Shown one piece after another: positions 9,378 to 18,359 of a stretch of DNA of 64,000 nucleotides (within the stretch, counting starts at the first letter, position 1; every line of letters begins with the position of its first letter). The translations under genes and the position numbers were made by a program. This stretch comes from CALJDF01 sp038121105 (lineage in GTDB: Bacteria; Pseudomonadota; Alphaproteobacteria; SHVP01), in assembly GCA_038121105.1 (NCBI GenBank), contig JAYONB010000001.1, positions 62,001-126,000 on the forward strand, read 5' to 3'. The notes under the pieces are model-generated. The model searched no databases, was not told the DNA's origin, and saw nothing but the letters and a program-made list of their open reading frames with translations.

Positions 9378-10552
9378 CGGTCGATCTCCCCGAACACGAT
9401 GTCTTGGCTGCCAATGATGGCCACGGCGTCGGCCAACATATGCCCTTCGCACATGTGGTCTAGGCCTTGCAGATGCGCGTAGCCGGGCGCCCGGATCTTG
9501 CAGCGATAGGGTTGATTCGAGCCGTCCGCGACAAGGTAGACCCCGAACTCGCCTTTGGGCGCTTCGACGGCGGTGTAGGTCTCGCCAGCCGGTACATGGA
9601 AGCCTTCGGTGTAGAGTTTGAAGTGATGGATCAATGCTTCCATCGAGCTCTTCATCTGCCCTCGACTGGGTGGCACGTATTTGTTGTTGGGCGTGGAAAT
9701 CGGGCCTTCCGGCATGTCGGCAAGGCACTGTTCGATGATGCGTATGCTTTGCCGCATTTCCTCGATCCGACAAAGGTAGCGATCGTAACAGTCGCCGTTT
9801 TTGCCGACGGGGATATCGAAGTCGAAATCTTCGTAACCATCGTATGGCTGCGCTTTGCGCAAATCCCAAGCAACAGACGAGCCGCGAAGCATGACGCCGG
9901 AAAAGCCCCAGTCCATTGCGTCTTCGGCCGAAACAACGCCGACATCGACATTGCGTTGCTTGAAAATGCGATTCTCGGTCAAAAGGCCTTCGATATTGTC
10001 GATGACCTTTGGAAAGGTTTCGCAAAACTGGCCGATGTCTTCCAAGAGCCCGGCGGGCAAGTCCTGATGAACGCCGCCGACACGGAAATAGGCCGCGTGC
10101 ATCCGTGCGCCCGAAACGCGCTCGTAGAACTCCATCAGTTTTTCGCGTTCTTCGAAGGCCCACAGCGTCGGCGTCATCGCCCCCACGTCCATCGCCTGCG
10201 TGGTGATGTTGAGGAGGTGGTTGAGAATACGGGTGATCTCGCTGAAAAGAATGCGCACCTTTTTGCCGCGCGCCGGGACCTCAAGGTCGAGCAGTTTTTC
10301 CACGGCGAGAACGAAGGCGTGCTCTTGGCACATCATCGAGACGTAATCGAGACGGTCGAAATATGGGATCGCCTGCAGGTAGGTCTTGTGCTCGATCAGC
10401 TTTTCAGTGCCGCGGTGCAACAAGCCGATATGCGGGTCGGTCCGGCGGACCACCTCGCCTTCCATTTCTAGGACCAAGCGCAAGACGCCATGCGCCGCCG
10501 GATGCTGCGGCCCGAAGTTGAGGGTGTAGCTGCTGATCATTTGTTCAGCCAT
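9374..10552 (-). CDS. nuoD: NADH-quinone oxidoreductase subunit D (NuoD)
   Basis: 49-kDa subunit that with NuoB forms the quinone-reduction site. The protein (392 residues) begins with the family hallmark NFGPQHPAAHGVLRLVLEM and ends with the conserved DIVFGEIDR. The ATG at 10552 is preferred to an adjacent TTG; it shares one base with the nuoC stop. nuoC and nuoD are separate genes here, unlike the fused enterobacterial form. Confidence 0.97.
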   Translation of the reverse strand: MAEQMISSYTLNFGPQHPAAHGVLRLVLEMEGEVVRRTDPHIGLLHRGTEKLIEHKTYLQAIPYFDRLDYVSMMCQEHAFVLAVEKLLDLEVPARGKKVRILFSEITRILNHLLNITTQAMDVGAMTPTLWAFEEREKLMEFYERVSGARMHAAYFRVGGVHQDLPAGLLEDIGQFCETFPKVIDNIEGLLTENRIFKQRNVDVGVVSAEDAMDWGFSGVMLRGSSVAWDLRKAQPYDGYEDFDFDIPVGKNGDCYDRYLCRIEEMRQSIRIIEQCLADMPEGPISTPNNKYVPPSRGQMKSSMEALIHHFKLYTEGFHVPAGETYTAVEAPKGEFGVYLVADGSNQPYRCKIRAPGYAHLQGLDHMCEGHMLADAVAIIGSQDIVFGEIDR

Positions 10553-11166
10553 CAATTCCCCTCCGCGCTTTCGCTTTTTTCGTCGCCGGGCAGGACGTAG
10601 TCGGTGCCTTCCCAGGGGCTTAGGAAATCAAAACGGCGAAACTCCTGCGTCAGCTTGACTGGCTCGTAAACGACACGCTTTTCGTCTTCGTCGTAGCGCA
10701 CCTCGACAAACCCGGTGAGCGGGAAGTCCTTGCGCAGCGGATGCCCCTCGAAGCCGTAGTCGGTCAGGATGCGGCGCAAGTCCGGATGATCGGAGAACAT
10801 CACGCCGTACATGTCCCAAACCTCACGCTCGAACCAACCTGCGGCAGAGTAGATCTCGCTAATCGACGGGATCGGCGAGGCCTCGTCGGCCTGCACTTTG
10901 ACGCGGATGCGTTGGTTATGCGTGAGACTGAGGAGATTGTAGACAACGTCGAACCGGCGCCCGCGCTCGGGATAGTCGACGCCGCAAACATCGATCAACA
11001 CCTTGAACTGGCAGGCCGGGTCGTCCTTGAGGAAGGCCGCGACTTTTTGAATCCCACTGGGCGTGGCGTAGACCATCAACTCGCGATGCGCCACTTCCGT
11101 ACTGGTGACCTCGTCGGTCAGTGCAGCGGCGATGTAGTCGCCCAGTTCTTTGAGTGCGTCGTCCAT
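10552..11166 (-). CDS. nuoC: NADH-quinone oxidoreductase subunit C (NuoC)
   Basis: 30-kDa peripheral-arm subunit, 204 residues. The family signature is clear: EREVWDMYGVMFSDHPDLRR followed by ILTDYGFEGHPLRKDFPLTG. It contacts NuoD and NuoI in known structures. It lies 17 bp after nuoB. Confidence 0.96.
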   Translation of the reverse strand: MDDALKELGDYIAAALTDEVTSTEVAHRELMVYATPSGIQKVAAFLKDDPACQFKVLIDVCGVDYPERGRRFDVVYNLLSLTHNQRIRVKVQADEASPIPSISEIYSAAGWFEREVWDMYGVMFSDHPDLRRILTDYGFEGHPLRKDFPLTGFVEVRYDEDEKRVVYEPVKLTQEFRRFDFLSPWEGTDYVLPGDEKSESAEGN

Positions 11167-11183
11167 ACTAACCGGTTACCAAG

Positions 11184-11726
11184 CTACCGAGCGATCGTGG
11201 CGGTGCGGCGGATCTTCTTTTGTAGTTGCAAAATGCCGTAAACCAGCGCTTCAGCGGTCGGCGGGCATCCCGGTACGTAGACATCGACCGGCACAATGCG
11301 ATCGCATCCACGCACGACCGAATAGGAATAATGATAGTAACCGCCGCCGTTGGCGCAGCTGCCCATCGAGATGACGTAACGCGGCTCGGCCATCTGGTCG
11401 TAGACCTTGCGCAACGCGGGCGCCATTTTGTTGGTCAGTGTGCCGGCGACGATCATCAAGTCGGACTGTCGCGGGCTGGCACGCGGCATGACGCCGAATC
11501 GGTCGAGGTCATAGCGCGGCATCGAGGCGTGCATCATTTCGACGGCGCAACACGCCAAGCCGAATGTCATCCACCACAAAGAACCGGTGCGCGCCCAGTT
11601 GACCACCTTGTCGACCTGGGTGACGACGAACCCCTTATCGGCGAGTTCGTCCGAAACCTGATGAAAAAACGGGTCGCTCGCCAGAGCCGTGTCGCCGGCC
11701 GGCGGAGAAGTTGATTCTACTCCCAT
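11184..11726 (-). CDS. nuoB: NADH-quinone oxidoreductase subunit B (NuoB)
   Basis: PSST subunit carrying cluster N2, the last iron-sulfur centre before quinone. The 180 residues contain the vicinal cysteine pair in WMTFGLACCAVEMM and the two further cysteine ligands in SMGSCANGGGYYH and VYVPGCPPTAEAL. It overlaps the end of nuoA by 10 bp, so the two are probably translationally coupled. Confidence 0.97.
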   Translation of the reverse strand: MGVESTSPPAGDTALASDPFFHQVSDELADKGFVVTQVDKVVNWARTGSLWWMTFGLACCAVEMMHASMPRYDLDRFGVMPRASPRQSDLMIVAGTLTNKMAPALRKVYDQMAEPRYVISMGSCANGGGYYHYSYSVVRGCDRIVPVDVYVPGCPPTAEALVYGILQLQKKIRRTATIAR

Positions 11727-12082
11727 TCAAGCGCGCCCTTTTTCCACTCGTAAATGAAACCCACGGTCAGCACGCCGAGAAAGACGCACATCGACCAAAA
11801 CCCAAAGGCCCCGGTATCGCCCAAAGTCACTGCCCAGGGGAACAGGAAGGCGATTTCCAGGTCGAAAATGATGAAGAGAAGCGCAACGAGATAGAAGCGG
11901 ACATCGAACCGACTCCGAGCGTCCTCGAACGGCTCAAAACCGCACTCGTAAGTGGAGAGTTTCTCGGCATCGGGGTGCTGCTCGACGGCGAAATACGAGG
12001 CACCGATGAAGACGACGCCCAATACGACGACCAGCCCAATAAAAATCAGGATCGGCAGGTATTCTCGCAGGAGATCGTCCAT
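11717..12082 (-). CDS. nuoA: NADH-quinone oxidoreductase subunit A (NuoA), first gene of the operon
   Basis: Three-helix membrane subunit (121 residues) with the conserved YECGFEPFEDARSRFDVRFY loop between helices 1 and 2. The ATG at 12082 follows a good ribosome-binding sequence (GAGGGAAC on the minus strand). The 176 bp between this gene and tRNA-Asp must hold the nuo promoter; no convincing -35/-10 pair was identified. Confidence 0.96.
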   Translation of the reverse strand: MDDLLREYLPILIFIGLVVVLGVVFIGASYFAVEQHPDAEKLSTYECGFEPFEDARSRFDVRFYLVALLFIIFDLEIAFLFPWAVTLGDTGAFGFWSMCVFLGVLTVGFIYEWKKGALEWE

Positions 12083-12258
12083 GTTCCCTCGTGCGCTGCA
12101 AGGCCTCGTTTGGCGCGCGGATTATAGGTATCGACCCGCGTGGGCGAAACCCTGAAACCCGCCAAATTATCACCTTTCGAACGCCGCAAGACATACTACG
12201 AAAGGTACGTCTCAACAACGACTTAGGGCCGCGAATTGATCGCAATAAAAAGGTAAAG

Positions 12259-12335
<77 letters not shown>

Positions 12336-12396
12336 GTTTGGAGGCACGCTTCGTTTACTTTAGCCCCTATAGTGTGTCAAGGATTCGGCGCGTCCC

Positions 12397-12831
12397 CTAA
12401 GCCTTCGGCCGGCGCCAAATCACGCGACTGTCTTGCGTTCCCCGCCGCGTTTTTTGCGGCGGCGTCGTGAGGATCAAGTGCTCGCCCTCGAAACTGATCT
12501 CTCGCACCTGGGTCCCACCCAACCAATTCGGGTAAATCGTATGGGCGACGGTGTGAATCACGCGGTCGCCGTCGATTTCAAAAGGACCGCCGTAGGAATA
12601 GTAGCTGTCCCAGCCCGCGACTTTCTCGGCATCGCTTGCGGTGAGAGCCTCGCCGGTTTCGAAATTCGGCCGGTTGCCGCGAAACAATGCGGCGCTCATG
12701 TGGCCATCGGTCGTGTACATGATGAATCCCTTGGCGTCTTCGCCCATCGGATAGATCGTACGACCGTCATCGTATGAAGTTTCCCAACGAACCAATTCCC
12801 AGGTCCCCAAAAGCTGTTCGACTTTCACCAT
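12397..12831 (-). CDS. Lipocalin-like domain protein
   Basis: A 144-residue soluble protein with the pattern of the bacterial lipocalin-like family (Lipocalin_5). It opens with LLGTWELVRWE, has GFIMYTTDGHMSA in the middle and ends with a beta-rich LILTTPP...VIWRRPKA segment. Members are small beta-barrels of mostly unknown ligand. The start follows a strong GGAGGGAACG ribosome-binding site. It lies 14 bp downstream of the membrane-protein gene, so the two are probably one transcript. No signal peptide is visible. Confidence 0.75.
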   Translation of the reverse strand: MVKVEQLLGTWELVRWETSYDDGRTIYPMGEDAKGFIMYTTDGHMSAALFRGNRPNFETGEALTASDAEKVAGWDSYYSYGGPFEIDGDRVIHTVAHTIYPNWLGGTQVREISFEGEHLILTTPPQKTRRGTQDSRVIWRRPKA

Positions 12832-12845
12832 CGTTCCCTCCGAAA

Positions 12846-13670
12846 CTAAAAGACCTGCATATCGACGCTTGGGGGGCGCCCCACCCTCAGGTGGTCGTAG
12901 ATCAGCGACAGGACACTGACCCCGATCGCGACGGCGAGGTAGCCCAACACGTTGCCCACAAAAGCGCGTACGAAAAGCGCCATGAAACTACCGGAGTCGC
13001 CAAGGATTAGGGCCAATATCTGTTGGGCGAGGCTGACCGCCACGGCGGTTGGGAACCAAGTTGCGGCAATGACCGCGAATAGGCGGGCGGTTTGGCTTCG
13101 TGTCAGAACCCAACTCTTGGCAAAGCTCAGCCCATGATCGACGGCTGCGCTGGGCAACACCAGCGACAGACGGCCGTATACCGAAACCACCGCGGCCAGG
13201 ACCAAAACCAACAAGACCGGTGCAAATGCGGCCAGGCTTGCGCCGATCAGCAAGATGACCACCGCCACGATGGTCAGGCCGATGGCTTGAAAAAGAAAAC
13301 GCGTGTGGCGGCTCCGCCAGGTCAACACTTCCCCGATCGACGGTTGATCTTTGGGTAGGAGATACTTGCGGTGCCAGGCGATCGCAAACGTGGTCCAGAA
13401 ATAAGCGAAGGGCACGATAAGCAGCAGGAAGGGCAGAATGCCGGCCTGCACCGCTGCTTCCAGTCGCTCCGCATCGGTTGCCAGGTCTTTCGCGTTGTCG
13501 CCGCCCAGCATGAGCGCGACGAGCGTATTGAGAATGCTCAGGACCAAAATGGCGGGGAAAGCCAAGGTCAGGAATTCATTGCGTTCCTGCCACACGAACG
13601 TCACCGCCTTGACGATCGTTTCAACGACGGGAAGCGGCGGTGCGGTCGGGTTCGGGCTGGGGTTGACCAT
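12846..13670 (-). CDS. Membrane protein of unknown function, about six helices
   Basis: A 274-residue protein with a short Pro-rich cytoplasmic N-terminus, an amphipathic stretch (VKAVTFVWQERNEFL) and five or six hydrophobic segments rich in Ala, Val and Leu. No catalytic motif was recognised. The layout resembles uncharacterised multi-span proteins with YciC- or DUF975-like folds, but that is only an impression. The ATG at 13670 is preferred to an adjacent TTG. It is transcribed with the downstream lipocalin-like gene. Confidence 0.7.
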   Translation of the reverse strand: MVNPSPNPTAPPLPVVETIVKAVTFVWQERNEFLTLAFPAILVLSILNTLVALMLGGDNAKDLATDAERLEAAVQAGILPFLLLIVPFAYFWTTFAIAWHRKYLLPKDQPSIGEVLTWRSRHTRFLFQAIGLTIVAVVILLIGASLAAFAPVLLVLVLAAVVSVYGRLSLVLPSAAVDHGLSFAKSWVLTRSQTARLFAVIAATWFPTAVAVSLAQQILALILGDSGSFMALFVRAFVGNVLGYLAVAIGVSVLSLIYDHLRVGRPPSVDMQVF

Positions 13671-13684
13671 CAATCACATGGAAA

Positions 13685-13760
13685 TGGTGGGCGATGACAG
13701 GTTCGAACTGCCGACCCCCTCGGTGTAAACGAGGTGCTCTTCCAGCTGAGCTAATCGCCC
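13685..13760 (-). tRNA. tRNA-Val (TAC)
   Basis: The minus strand gives the acceptor GGGCGAT/ATCGCCC with discriminator A and encoded CCA, D arm GCTC/GAGC, anticodon stem CCTCG/CGAGG around loop TTTACAC (anticodon TAC), and T arm GGCAG-TTCGAAC-CTGTC. The gene lies 14 bp upstream of the membrane-protein start. Confidence 0.97.
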
Positions 13761-13839
13761 CGAAATTGGCCCCTTTGATGCTTGATATCGGGGCGTTTGT
13801 CTAGCGAACCGGCCCGGCGTTTTGAGCCGGCGGTTGTTC

Positions 13840-13875
13840 AAAAAAAATACGCCGACCCGAAGGCCGGCGCATTCT
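13840..13875 (-). terminator. Rho-independent terminator of hupB
   Basis: On the minus strand, about 20 bp after the hupB stop, a GC-rich stem (GCCGGCC / GGTCGGC, one mismatch) closes a TTCG tetraloop and is followed by eight T residues. This is a classical intrinsic terminator and separates hupB from the tRNA-Val gene. Confidence 0.9.
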
Positions 13876-13896
13876 CTTAGGTCTTTGCAAGACGCG

Positions 13897-14172
13897 TTAC
13901 GGATTGACCGCGTCTTTCAGCCCCTTACCGGCCTTGAATTTCGGCTGGTTCGAAGCGGGAATTTGGATCTTTTCGCCAGTCCGAGGGTTACGGCCCTCGG
14001 AGGCCTTCCGGCGCGCGACATTGAACGTGCCGAACCCGACCAAGCGGACTTCCGTACCGCTTTTCAGTGAATCGGTGATTGCCTCAAAGACGCAATCGAC
14101 GGCTTTCGTAGCATCGGCTTTGGAAAGACCAGCAGCATTGGAGACTGTTGCCACCAGATCATTTTTGTTCAC
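13897..14172 (-). CDS. hupB: DNA-binding protein HU
   Basis: Histone-like nucleoid protein, 91 residues. The family core is present: VNKNDLVATV at the N-terminus, VRLVGFGTFNV before the DNA-binding arm, and RNPRTGEKIQIPASNQPKFKAGKGL. The frame is open 15 codons further upstream to an ATG, but the GTG at 14172 matches the family start exactly and is preceded by an AGAGGGGG ribosome-binding sequence. A strong terminator follows, and it is probably monocistronic. Confidence 0.94.
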   Translation of the reverse strand: MNKNDLVATVSNAAGLSKADATKAVDCVFEAITDSLKSGTEVRLVGFGTFNVARRKASEGRNPRTGEKIQIPASNQPKFKAGKGLKDAVNP

Positions 14173-14346
14173 GAAGGGCCCCCTCTCTAGGACAAGAGCA
14201 AATGGATGGATTAGCAAATGTTGTGGTTGATTTCATCGGACGCACGAACTGTAGGACGGGCGCTCTCTCGGCGTCAAAGAGAAAAACGCACTCATCCCCA
14301 GGTTTTTCGCGCTTTTCGCGGCAAATTACCCGCAAAGGTAGAAGAG

Positions 14347-16749
14347 CTAGTGAGTAACGACACCTTCGCGTTTGGCGGCGACGTCTTGATCTACTTTTGC
14401 CAACGCTTCTTGCTCTTCATCCCACTCGATCGCGACCGGTTCGGTCGTCAACGCCTTCGCCAGCACCTCGTCAACATGCTGGACGGGGATGATTTCCAAA
14501 CCCTTTTTGACGTTATCCGGGATCTCCGCGAGATCCTTGGCGTTCTCTTCGGGGATCAGAACGGTTGTCAAACCGCCACGCAGAGCCGCGAGGAGTTTTT
14601 CTTTTAGGCCCCCGATCGGCAAAACCCGACCGCGCAGGCTGATTTCGCCGGTCATCGCGAGATCTTTTCGAATCGGAATCTGGGTCAACGCCGACACGAT
14701 AGAGGTCACCATGGCGACCCCGGCCGAGGGCCCATCCTTAGGCGTGGCGCCTTCGGGGACATGCACGTGAACATCGCGCTTGTCGAACAGCGTCGGTTTG
14801 ATGCCGAAATCCGGCGAACGCGCACGGACATAGCTCCAGGCCGCCTGGATCGACTCCTGCATCACGTCGCCAAGTTTGCCGGTGTATTTGATGGTACCCT
14901 TTCCGGGGACCAACAAGGCTTCCACGCTCAGCAATTCGCCACCGACCTCGGTCCAAGCGAGGCCAGTGGTGACACCGATTTGATGTTCTTCCTCGACCTC
15001 GCCGAAGCGGTAGCGTTTGACGCCGGCGTATTTCTCCAAGTTCCGACGGGTGAGGGAAATCTTGGCTTTGCCGGTTTCGACGATTTCCTTGGTCGCCTTC
15101 CGCGTTAGGTTGGCTAGTTCCCGTTCGAGGTTTCTGACGCCGGCTTCGCGGGTGTAATAGCGAATAACGTCACGCAATGCGTCCTCGCTGATCGACCATT
15201 CGCTTTCCTTCAGGCCATGCGCTTCAACCTGCTTGGCAATCAAATGACGGTGGGCAATCTGCACTTTTTCGTCTTCGGTGTACCCGGCAAGCCGAATAAC
15301 TTCCATACGATCGACCAAGGCCGGCGGAATGCGCAAAGTGTTCGCCGTCGCGATGAACATCACATCCGACAGGTCGTAATCGACCTCGAGATAGTGATCG
15401 TTGAACGAGAAGTTCTGTTCGGGGTCCAACACTTCAAGCAGCGCCGATGACGGATCGCCGCGGAAATCGGCGCCAAGCTTGTCGACCTCGTCGAGCATGA
15501 AGATTGGGTTCGACGTCCCGGCCTTTTTCATCGACTGAACGATCTTGCCCGGCATCGACCCGATATAGGTCCGCCTGTGGCCTCTGATTTCAGCCTCGTC
15601 CCGCACCCCGCCCAGGGAAATGCGGACGAATTTGCGGCCGGTTGCCTTGCCGATCGAACGACCCAGTGAGGTCTTGCCCACGCCGGGTGGGCCGACGAGG
15701 CACAGAATCGGGCCGCGCATCTTCTTCATGCGTTGCTGAACGGCGAGATATTCCAGAATACGCTCTTTGACCTTTTCGAGACCGTAGTGGTCCTGATCGA
15801 GCACCTTCGCGGCGAATTTGATGTCGGCCTTCACGCGCGAACGCTTCTTCCAGGGAATGGAAAGCAGCCAATCCAGATAGTTCCGAACGACCGTCGCCTC
15901 GGCGGACATCGGGCTCATGTTGCGAAGCTTCTTGAGTTCCGCCGTCGCCTTTTCGCGCGCTTCTTTGGTCAGCTTAGTCTTGCGAATCTTTTCTTCGAGT
16001 TCGTGCAATTCCTCGCGACCATCGTCGGTGTCGCCAAGCTCCTTCTGGATCGCTTTGAGCTGTTCGTTGAGATAGTACTCGCGCTGCGTCTTCTCCATCT
16101 GGCGCTTAACGCGGCTGCGGATCTTTTTCTCGACCTGCAGGACGCCGATTTCGTTCTCCATGAACGAGTAGACCCGTTCGAGCCTTTCGGACGTGCGCAC
16201 GGCCTCAAGCAATTCCTGCTTTTCGGAAACGCGGAGCGCCATGTGCGAAGCAACCGTGTCGGCGAGTTTGGAGGGATCCTCAATCTGATTGAGCGAAACC
16301 AGAACCTCGGCGGGGATCTTCTTGTTCAGTTTGACGTATTGCTCGAACTGCGTGACCACCGAACGAGCGAGTGCTTGGAGTTCTTTGGAATCGGTTTCCG
16401 GGTCTTCGATGGTTTCCGCATAGGCTTGGAAAAAATCGTCGTTATCCGAAAAACTTTTGATTTCCGCGCGGTTTCCGCCTTCAACCAGAACCTTCACCGT
16501 CCCGTCGGGCAATTTAAGCAATTGCAAGACGGCGCCAATGGTCCCGACGGTGTGAATGTCCTCGGGAGCCGGGTCGTCGACCGCCGCATCCTTTTGCGCG
16601 ACGAGGAGGATCTGCTTGTCCTCCTTCATCACATCTTCCAGCGCCCGCACGGATTTGTCGCGCCCAACGAAGAGCGGCACGATCATGTGCGGAAACACGA
16701 CGATGTCGCGTAGCGGGAGAACGGGATACAGCGTTACTTGTTCGGTCAT
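14347..16749 (-). CDS. lon: ATP-dependent protease Lon
   Basis: Cytoplasmic AAA+ serine protease, 800 residues, normal length for LonA. It has an N-terminal substrate-binding domain starting YPVLPLRDIVVFPHM, a coiled-coil-rich middle, the Walker A GPPGVGKTS near residue 355, Walker B (IFMLDEVDKL), and the protease domain with catalytic serine in PKDGPSAGVAM and the usual downstream lysine (GGLKEKLLAA region). It lies downstream of clpX with a 119-bp gap that contains a heat-shock-like promoter candidate. Confidence 0.97.
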   Translation of the reverse strand: MTEQVTLYPVLPLRDIVVFPHMIVPLFVGRDKSVRALEDVMKEDKQILLVAQKDAAVDDPAPEDIHTVGTIGAVLQLLKLPDGTVKVLVEGGNRAEIKSFSDNDDFFQAYAETIEDPETDSKELQALARSVVTQFEQYVKLNKKIPAEVLVSLNQIEDPSKLADTVASHMALRVSEKQELLEAVRTSERLERVYSFMENEIGVLQVEKKIRSRVKRQMEKTQREYYLNEQLKAIQKELGDTDDGREELHELEEKIRKTKLTKEAREKATAELKKLRNMSPMSAEATVVRNYLDWLLSIPWKKRSRVKADIKFAAKVLDQDHYGLEKVKERILEYLAVQQRMKKMRGPILCLVGPPGVGKTSLGRSIGKATGRKFVRISLGGVRDEAEIRGHRRTYIGSMPGKIVQSMKKAGTSNPIFMLDEVDKLGADFRGDPSSALLEVLDPEQNFSFNDHYLEVDYDLSDVMFIATANTLRIPPALVDRMEVIRLAGYTEDEKVQIAHRHLIAKQVEAHGLKESEWSISEDALRDVIRYYTREAGVRNLERELANLTRKATKEIVETGKAKISLTRRNLEKYAGVKRYRFGEVEEEHQIGVTTGLAWTEVGGELLSVEALLVPGKGTIKYTGKLGDVMQESIQAAWSYVRARSPDFGIKPTLFDKRDVHVHVPEGATPKDGPSAGVAMVTSIVSALTQIPIRKDLAMTGEISLRGRVLPIGGLKEKLLAALRGGLTTVLIPEENAKDLAEIPDNVKKGLEIIPVQHVDEVLAKALTTEPVAIEWDEEQEALAKVDQDVAAKREGVVTH

Positions 16750-16785
16750 TCACTATGAGCCACCGTTACCGGCGGCTCCCCTACC

Positions 16786-16844
16786 AAATATGGGCGAGGC
16801 GCCCTGTTTCCGTTTAAGTGGCTTCGGACGAACCCCAGTTCAAG
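16786..16844 (-). promoter_or_regulatory. Possible heat-shock (sigma-32-like) promoter region for lon
   Basis: Between clpX and lon the minus strand shows CTTAAA (16813-16818) and CCCATATTT (16786-16794) separated by 18 bp. A perfect CTTGAA lies further upstream at 16839-16844, with 17 bp to CCACTTAAA. Both resemble sigma-32 -35/-10 pairs, and lon is a typical heat-shock gene, but neither matches the consensus fully. Candidate only. Confidence 0.3.
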
Positions 16845-16868
16845 AACGGTACCTGCTTTCTGCCGGTT

Positions 16869-18140
16869 TTAAGCGCTTGACCCCGCCTCCTCGCGGCGGT
16901 CGGCGTAGATATGCAGCGGTTGAGCGCGACCTTCGACAACTTCCGAATTGATCACGACCTCGGTTACCGAATCCAATGAGGGCAGATCAAACATCGATTC
17001 CAGAAGGATCGACTCAAGGATCGATCGCAACCCGCGAGCCCCGGTTTTACGTGAAATCGCCTTACGTGAAATCGCCTTTAGCGCATCGTCGGAGAACGTG
17101 AGCTTGACGTTCTCCATGTCGAAGAGCCGTTGGTATTGCTTGACCAGCGCGTTCTTGGGACGCGACAAAATCTCGACCAAAGCCTCTTCATCCAGATCGT
17201 TCAGTGTAGCGAGAACGGGTAGCCGACCGACGAATTCCGGGATCAGCCCAAACTTGAGCAGGTCTTCCGGTTCGACTTCGCGCAGCATCTCGCCGGTTTT
17301 CTTGTCGTTCAGCGAGCGAACGTCAGCGCCAAAGCCGATGGCCGTGCCGCGGCCACGCTGAGCGATGATCTTCTCAAGACCGGAAAAGGCGCCGCCGCAA
17401 ATGAACAGGATGTTGGTCGTATCCACCTGCAGGAATTCCTGCTGCGGATGTTTGCGACCGCCCTGCGGCGGTACTGACGCGACGGTACCTTCCATGATCT
17501 TGAGTAAGGCTTGCTGGACGCCTTCGCCCGAAACGTCCCGCGTGATCGAGGGGTTGTCGGACTTGCGACTGACCTTGTCGACCTCGTCGATGTAGACGAT
17601 GCCGCGCTGGGCCCGCTCGACATTGTAATCCGCGGCCTGGAGAAGCTTGAGGATGATGTTCTCAACGTCCTCGCCGACATAGCCCGCTTCGGTGAGCGTC
17701 GTCGCGTCCGCCATCGTGAACGGCACGTCGAGAATGCGCGCCAGCGTTTGCGCCAGCAGCGTCTTGCCGCAGCCGGTCGGGCCAAGCAGCAAGATGTTCG
17801 ACTTGGCGATCTCGACGTCGTTGTTCTTGGTGTCGTGGTTGAGCCGCTTGTAGTGGTTGTGGACGGCCACCGACAAAATGCGCTTGGCGTGCTCTTGGCC
17901 AATTACATAGTCGTCGAGAACGTTACAAATGTCGGCCGGCGTCGGAACACCATCGAGGCTCTTGACGAGGGCGCTCTTGTGCTCCTCGCGAATGATGTCC
18001 ATGCACAGTTCGACGCATTCATCGCAGATAAACACCGTCGGCCCCGCAATGAGCTTGCGAACCTCGTGTTGGCTCTTTCCGCAAAAGGAGCAGTAAAGCG
18101 TGTTCTTGGAATCGCCGCCGCCGGACTTACTCATCGTCAT
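16869..18140 (-). CDS. clpX: ATP-dependent Clp protease ATP-binding subunit ClpX
   Basis: AAA+ unfoldase that feeds substrates to ClpP; 423 residues, standard length. It has an N-terminal zinc-binding domain (CSFCGKS...CDECVELC), Walker A GPTGCGKT, Walker B in IVYIDEVDK, and the sensor and arginine-finger region SRKTGARGLRSI. A second Met at 18134 is an alternative start. The segment encoding KAISRKAISRK contains a perfect 15-bp tandem DNA repeat (17047-17076) but is no longer than in other ClpX proteins. clpP lies 219 bp upstream. Confidence 0.97.
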   Translation of the reverse strand: MTMSKSGGGDSKNTLYCSFCGKSQHEVRKLIAGPTVFICDECVELCMDIIREEHKSALVKSLDGVPTPADICNVLDDYVIGQEHAKRILSVAVHNHYKRLNHDTKNNDVEIAKSNILLLGPTGCGKTLLAQTLARILDVPFTMADATTLTEAGYVGEDVENIILKLLQAADYNVERAQRGIVYIDEVDKVSRKSDNPSITRDVSGEGVQQALLKIMEGTVASVPPQGGRKHPQQEFLQVDTTNILFICGGAFSGLEKIIAQRGRGTAIGFGADVRSLNDKKTGEMLREVEPEDLLKFGLIPEFVGRLPVLATLNDLDEEALVEILSRPKNALVKQYQRLFDMENVKLTFSDDALKAISRKAISRKTGARGLRSILESILLESMFDLPSLDSVTEVVINSEVVEGRAQPLHIYADRREEAGSSA

Positions 18141-18235
18141 ACCCGTATCACCACAACCGAATTATCGTAGACGTAGCATTGCGCGAGGCACAACCTAAAT
18201 CTTGCGCCCAAACGCAATGTTGTTCATGCATCTTG

Positions 18236-18278
18236 TTAACGATGGTCTCTGGCGGTGGCCAACGCCGACCATCGTTAA
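18236..18278. repeat. 12-bp perfect inverted repeat between clpP and clpX
   Basis: TTAACGATGGTC (18236-18247) and GACCATCGTTAA (18267-18278) are perfect inverted copies. The 19-bp spacer contains a further GGCG/CGCC stem, so a long hairpin can form on either strand. No T-run follows on the minus strand, so this is not a standard terminator. It could be an operator dyad or an mRNA-processing or stability hairpin between clpP and clpX. Confidence 0.65.
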
Positions 18279-18359
18279 TGACGCCTCGAAGGTGAAAACC
18301 GGGTTGCGGTTGCACCTTTCAAATGAAACTGCGGGTAGGTCCGCGGGGCCATCAACCAA

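Noticed and set aside
9378..10163. Upstream extension of nuoE inside nuoD
   Set aside because: The extension is an Arg-rich shadow of nuoD. The NuoE family starts at the ATG at 9377, which overlaps the nuoD stop.
17047..17076. Perfect 15-bp tandem repeat in clpX
   Set aside because: The encoded KAISRKAISRK segment has the same length as in E. coli ClpX (AKKAMARK), so it is not an extra copy. The identical DNA is probably chance codon choice.
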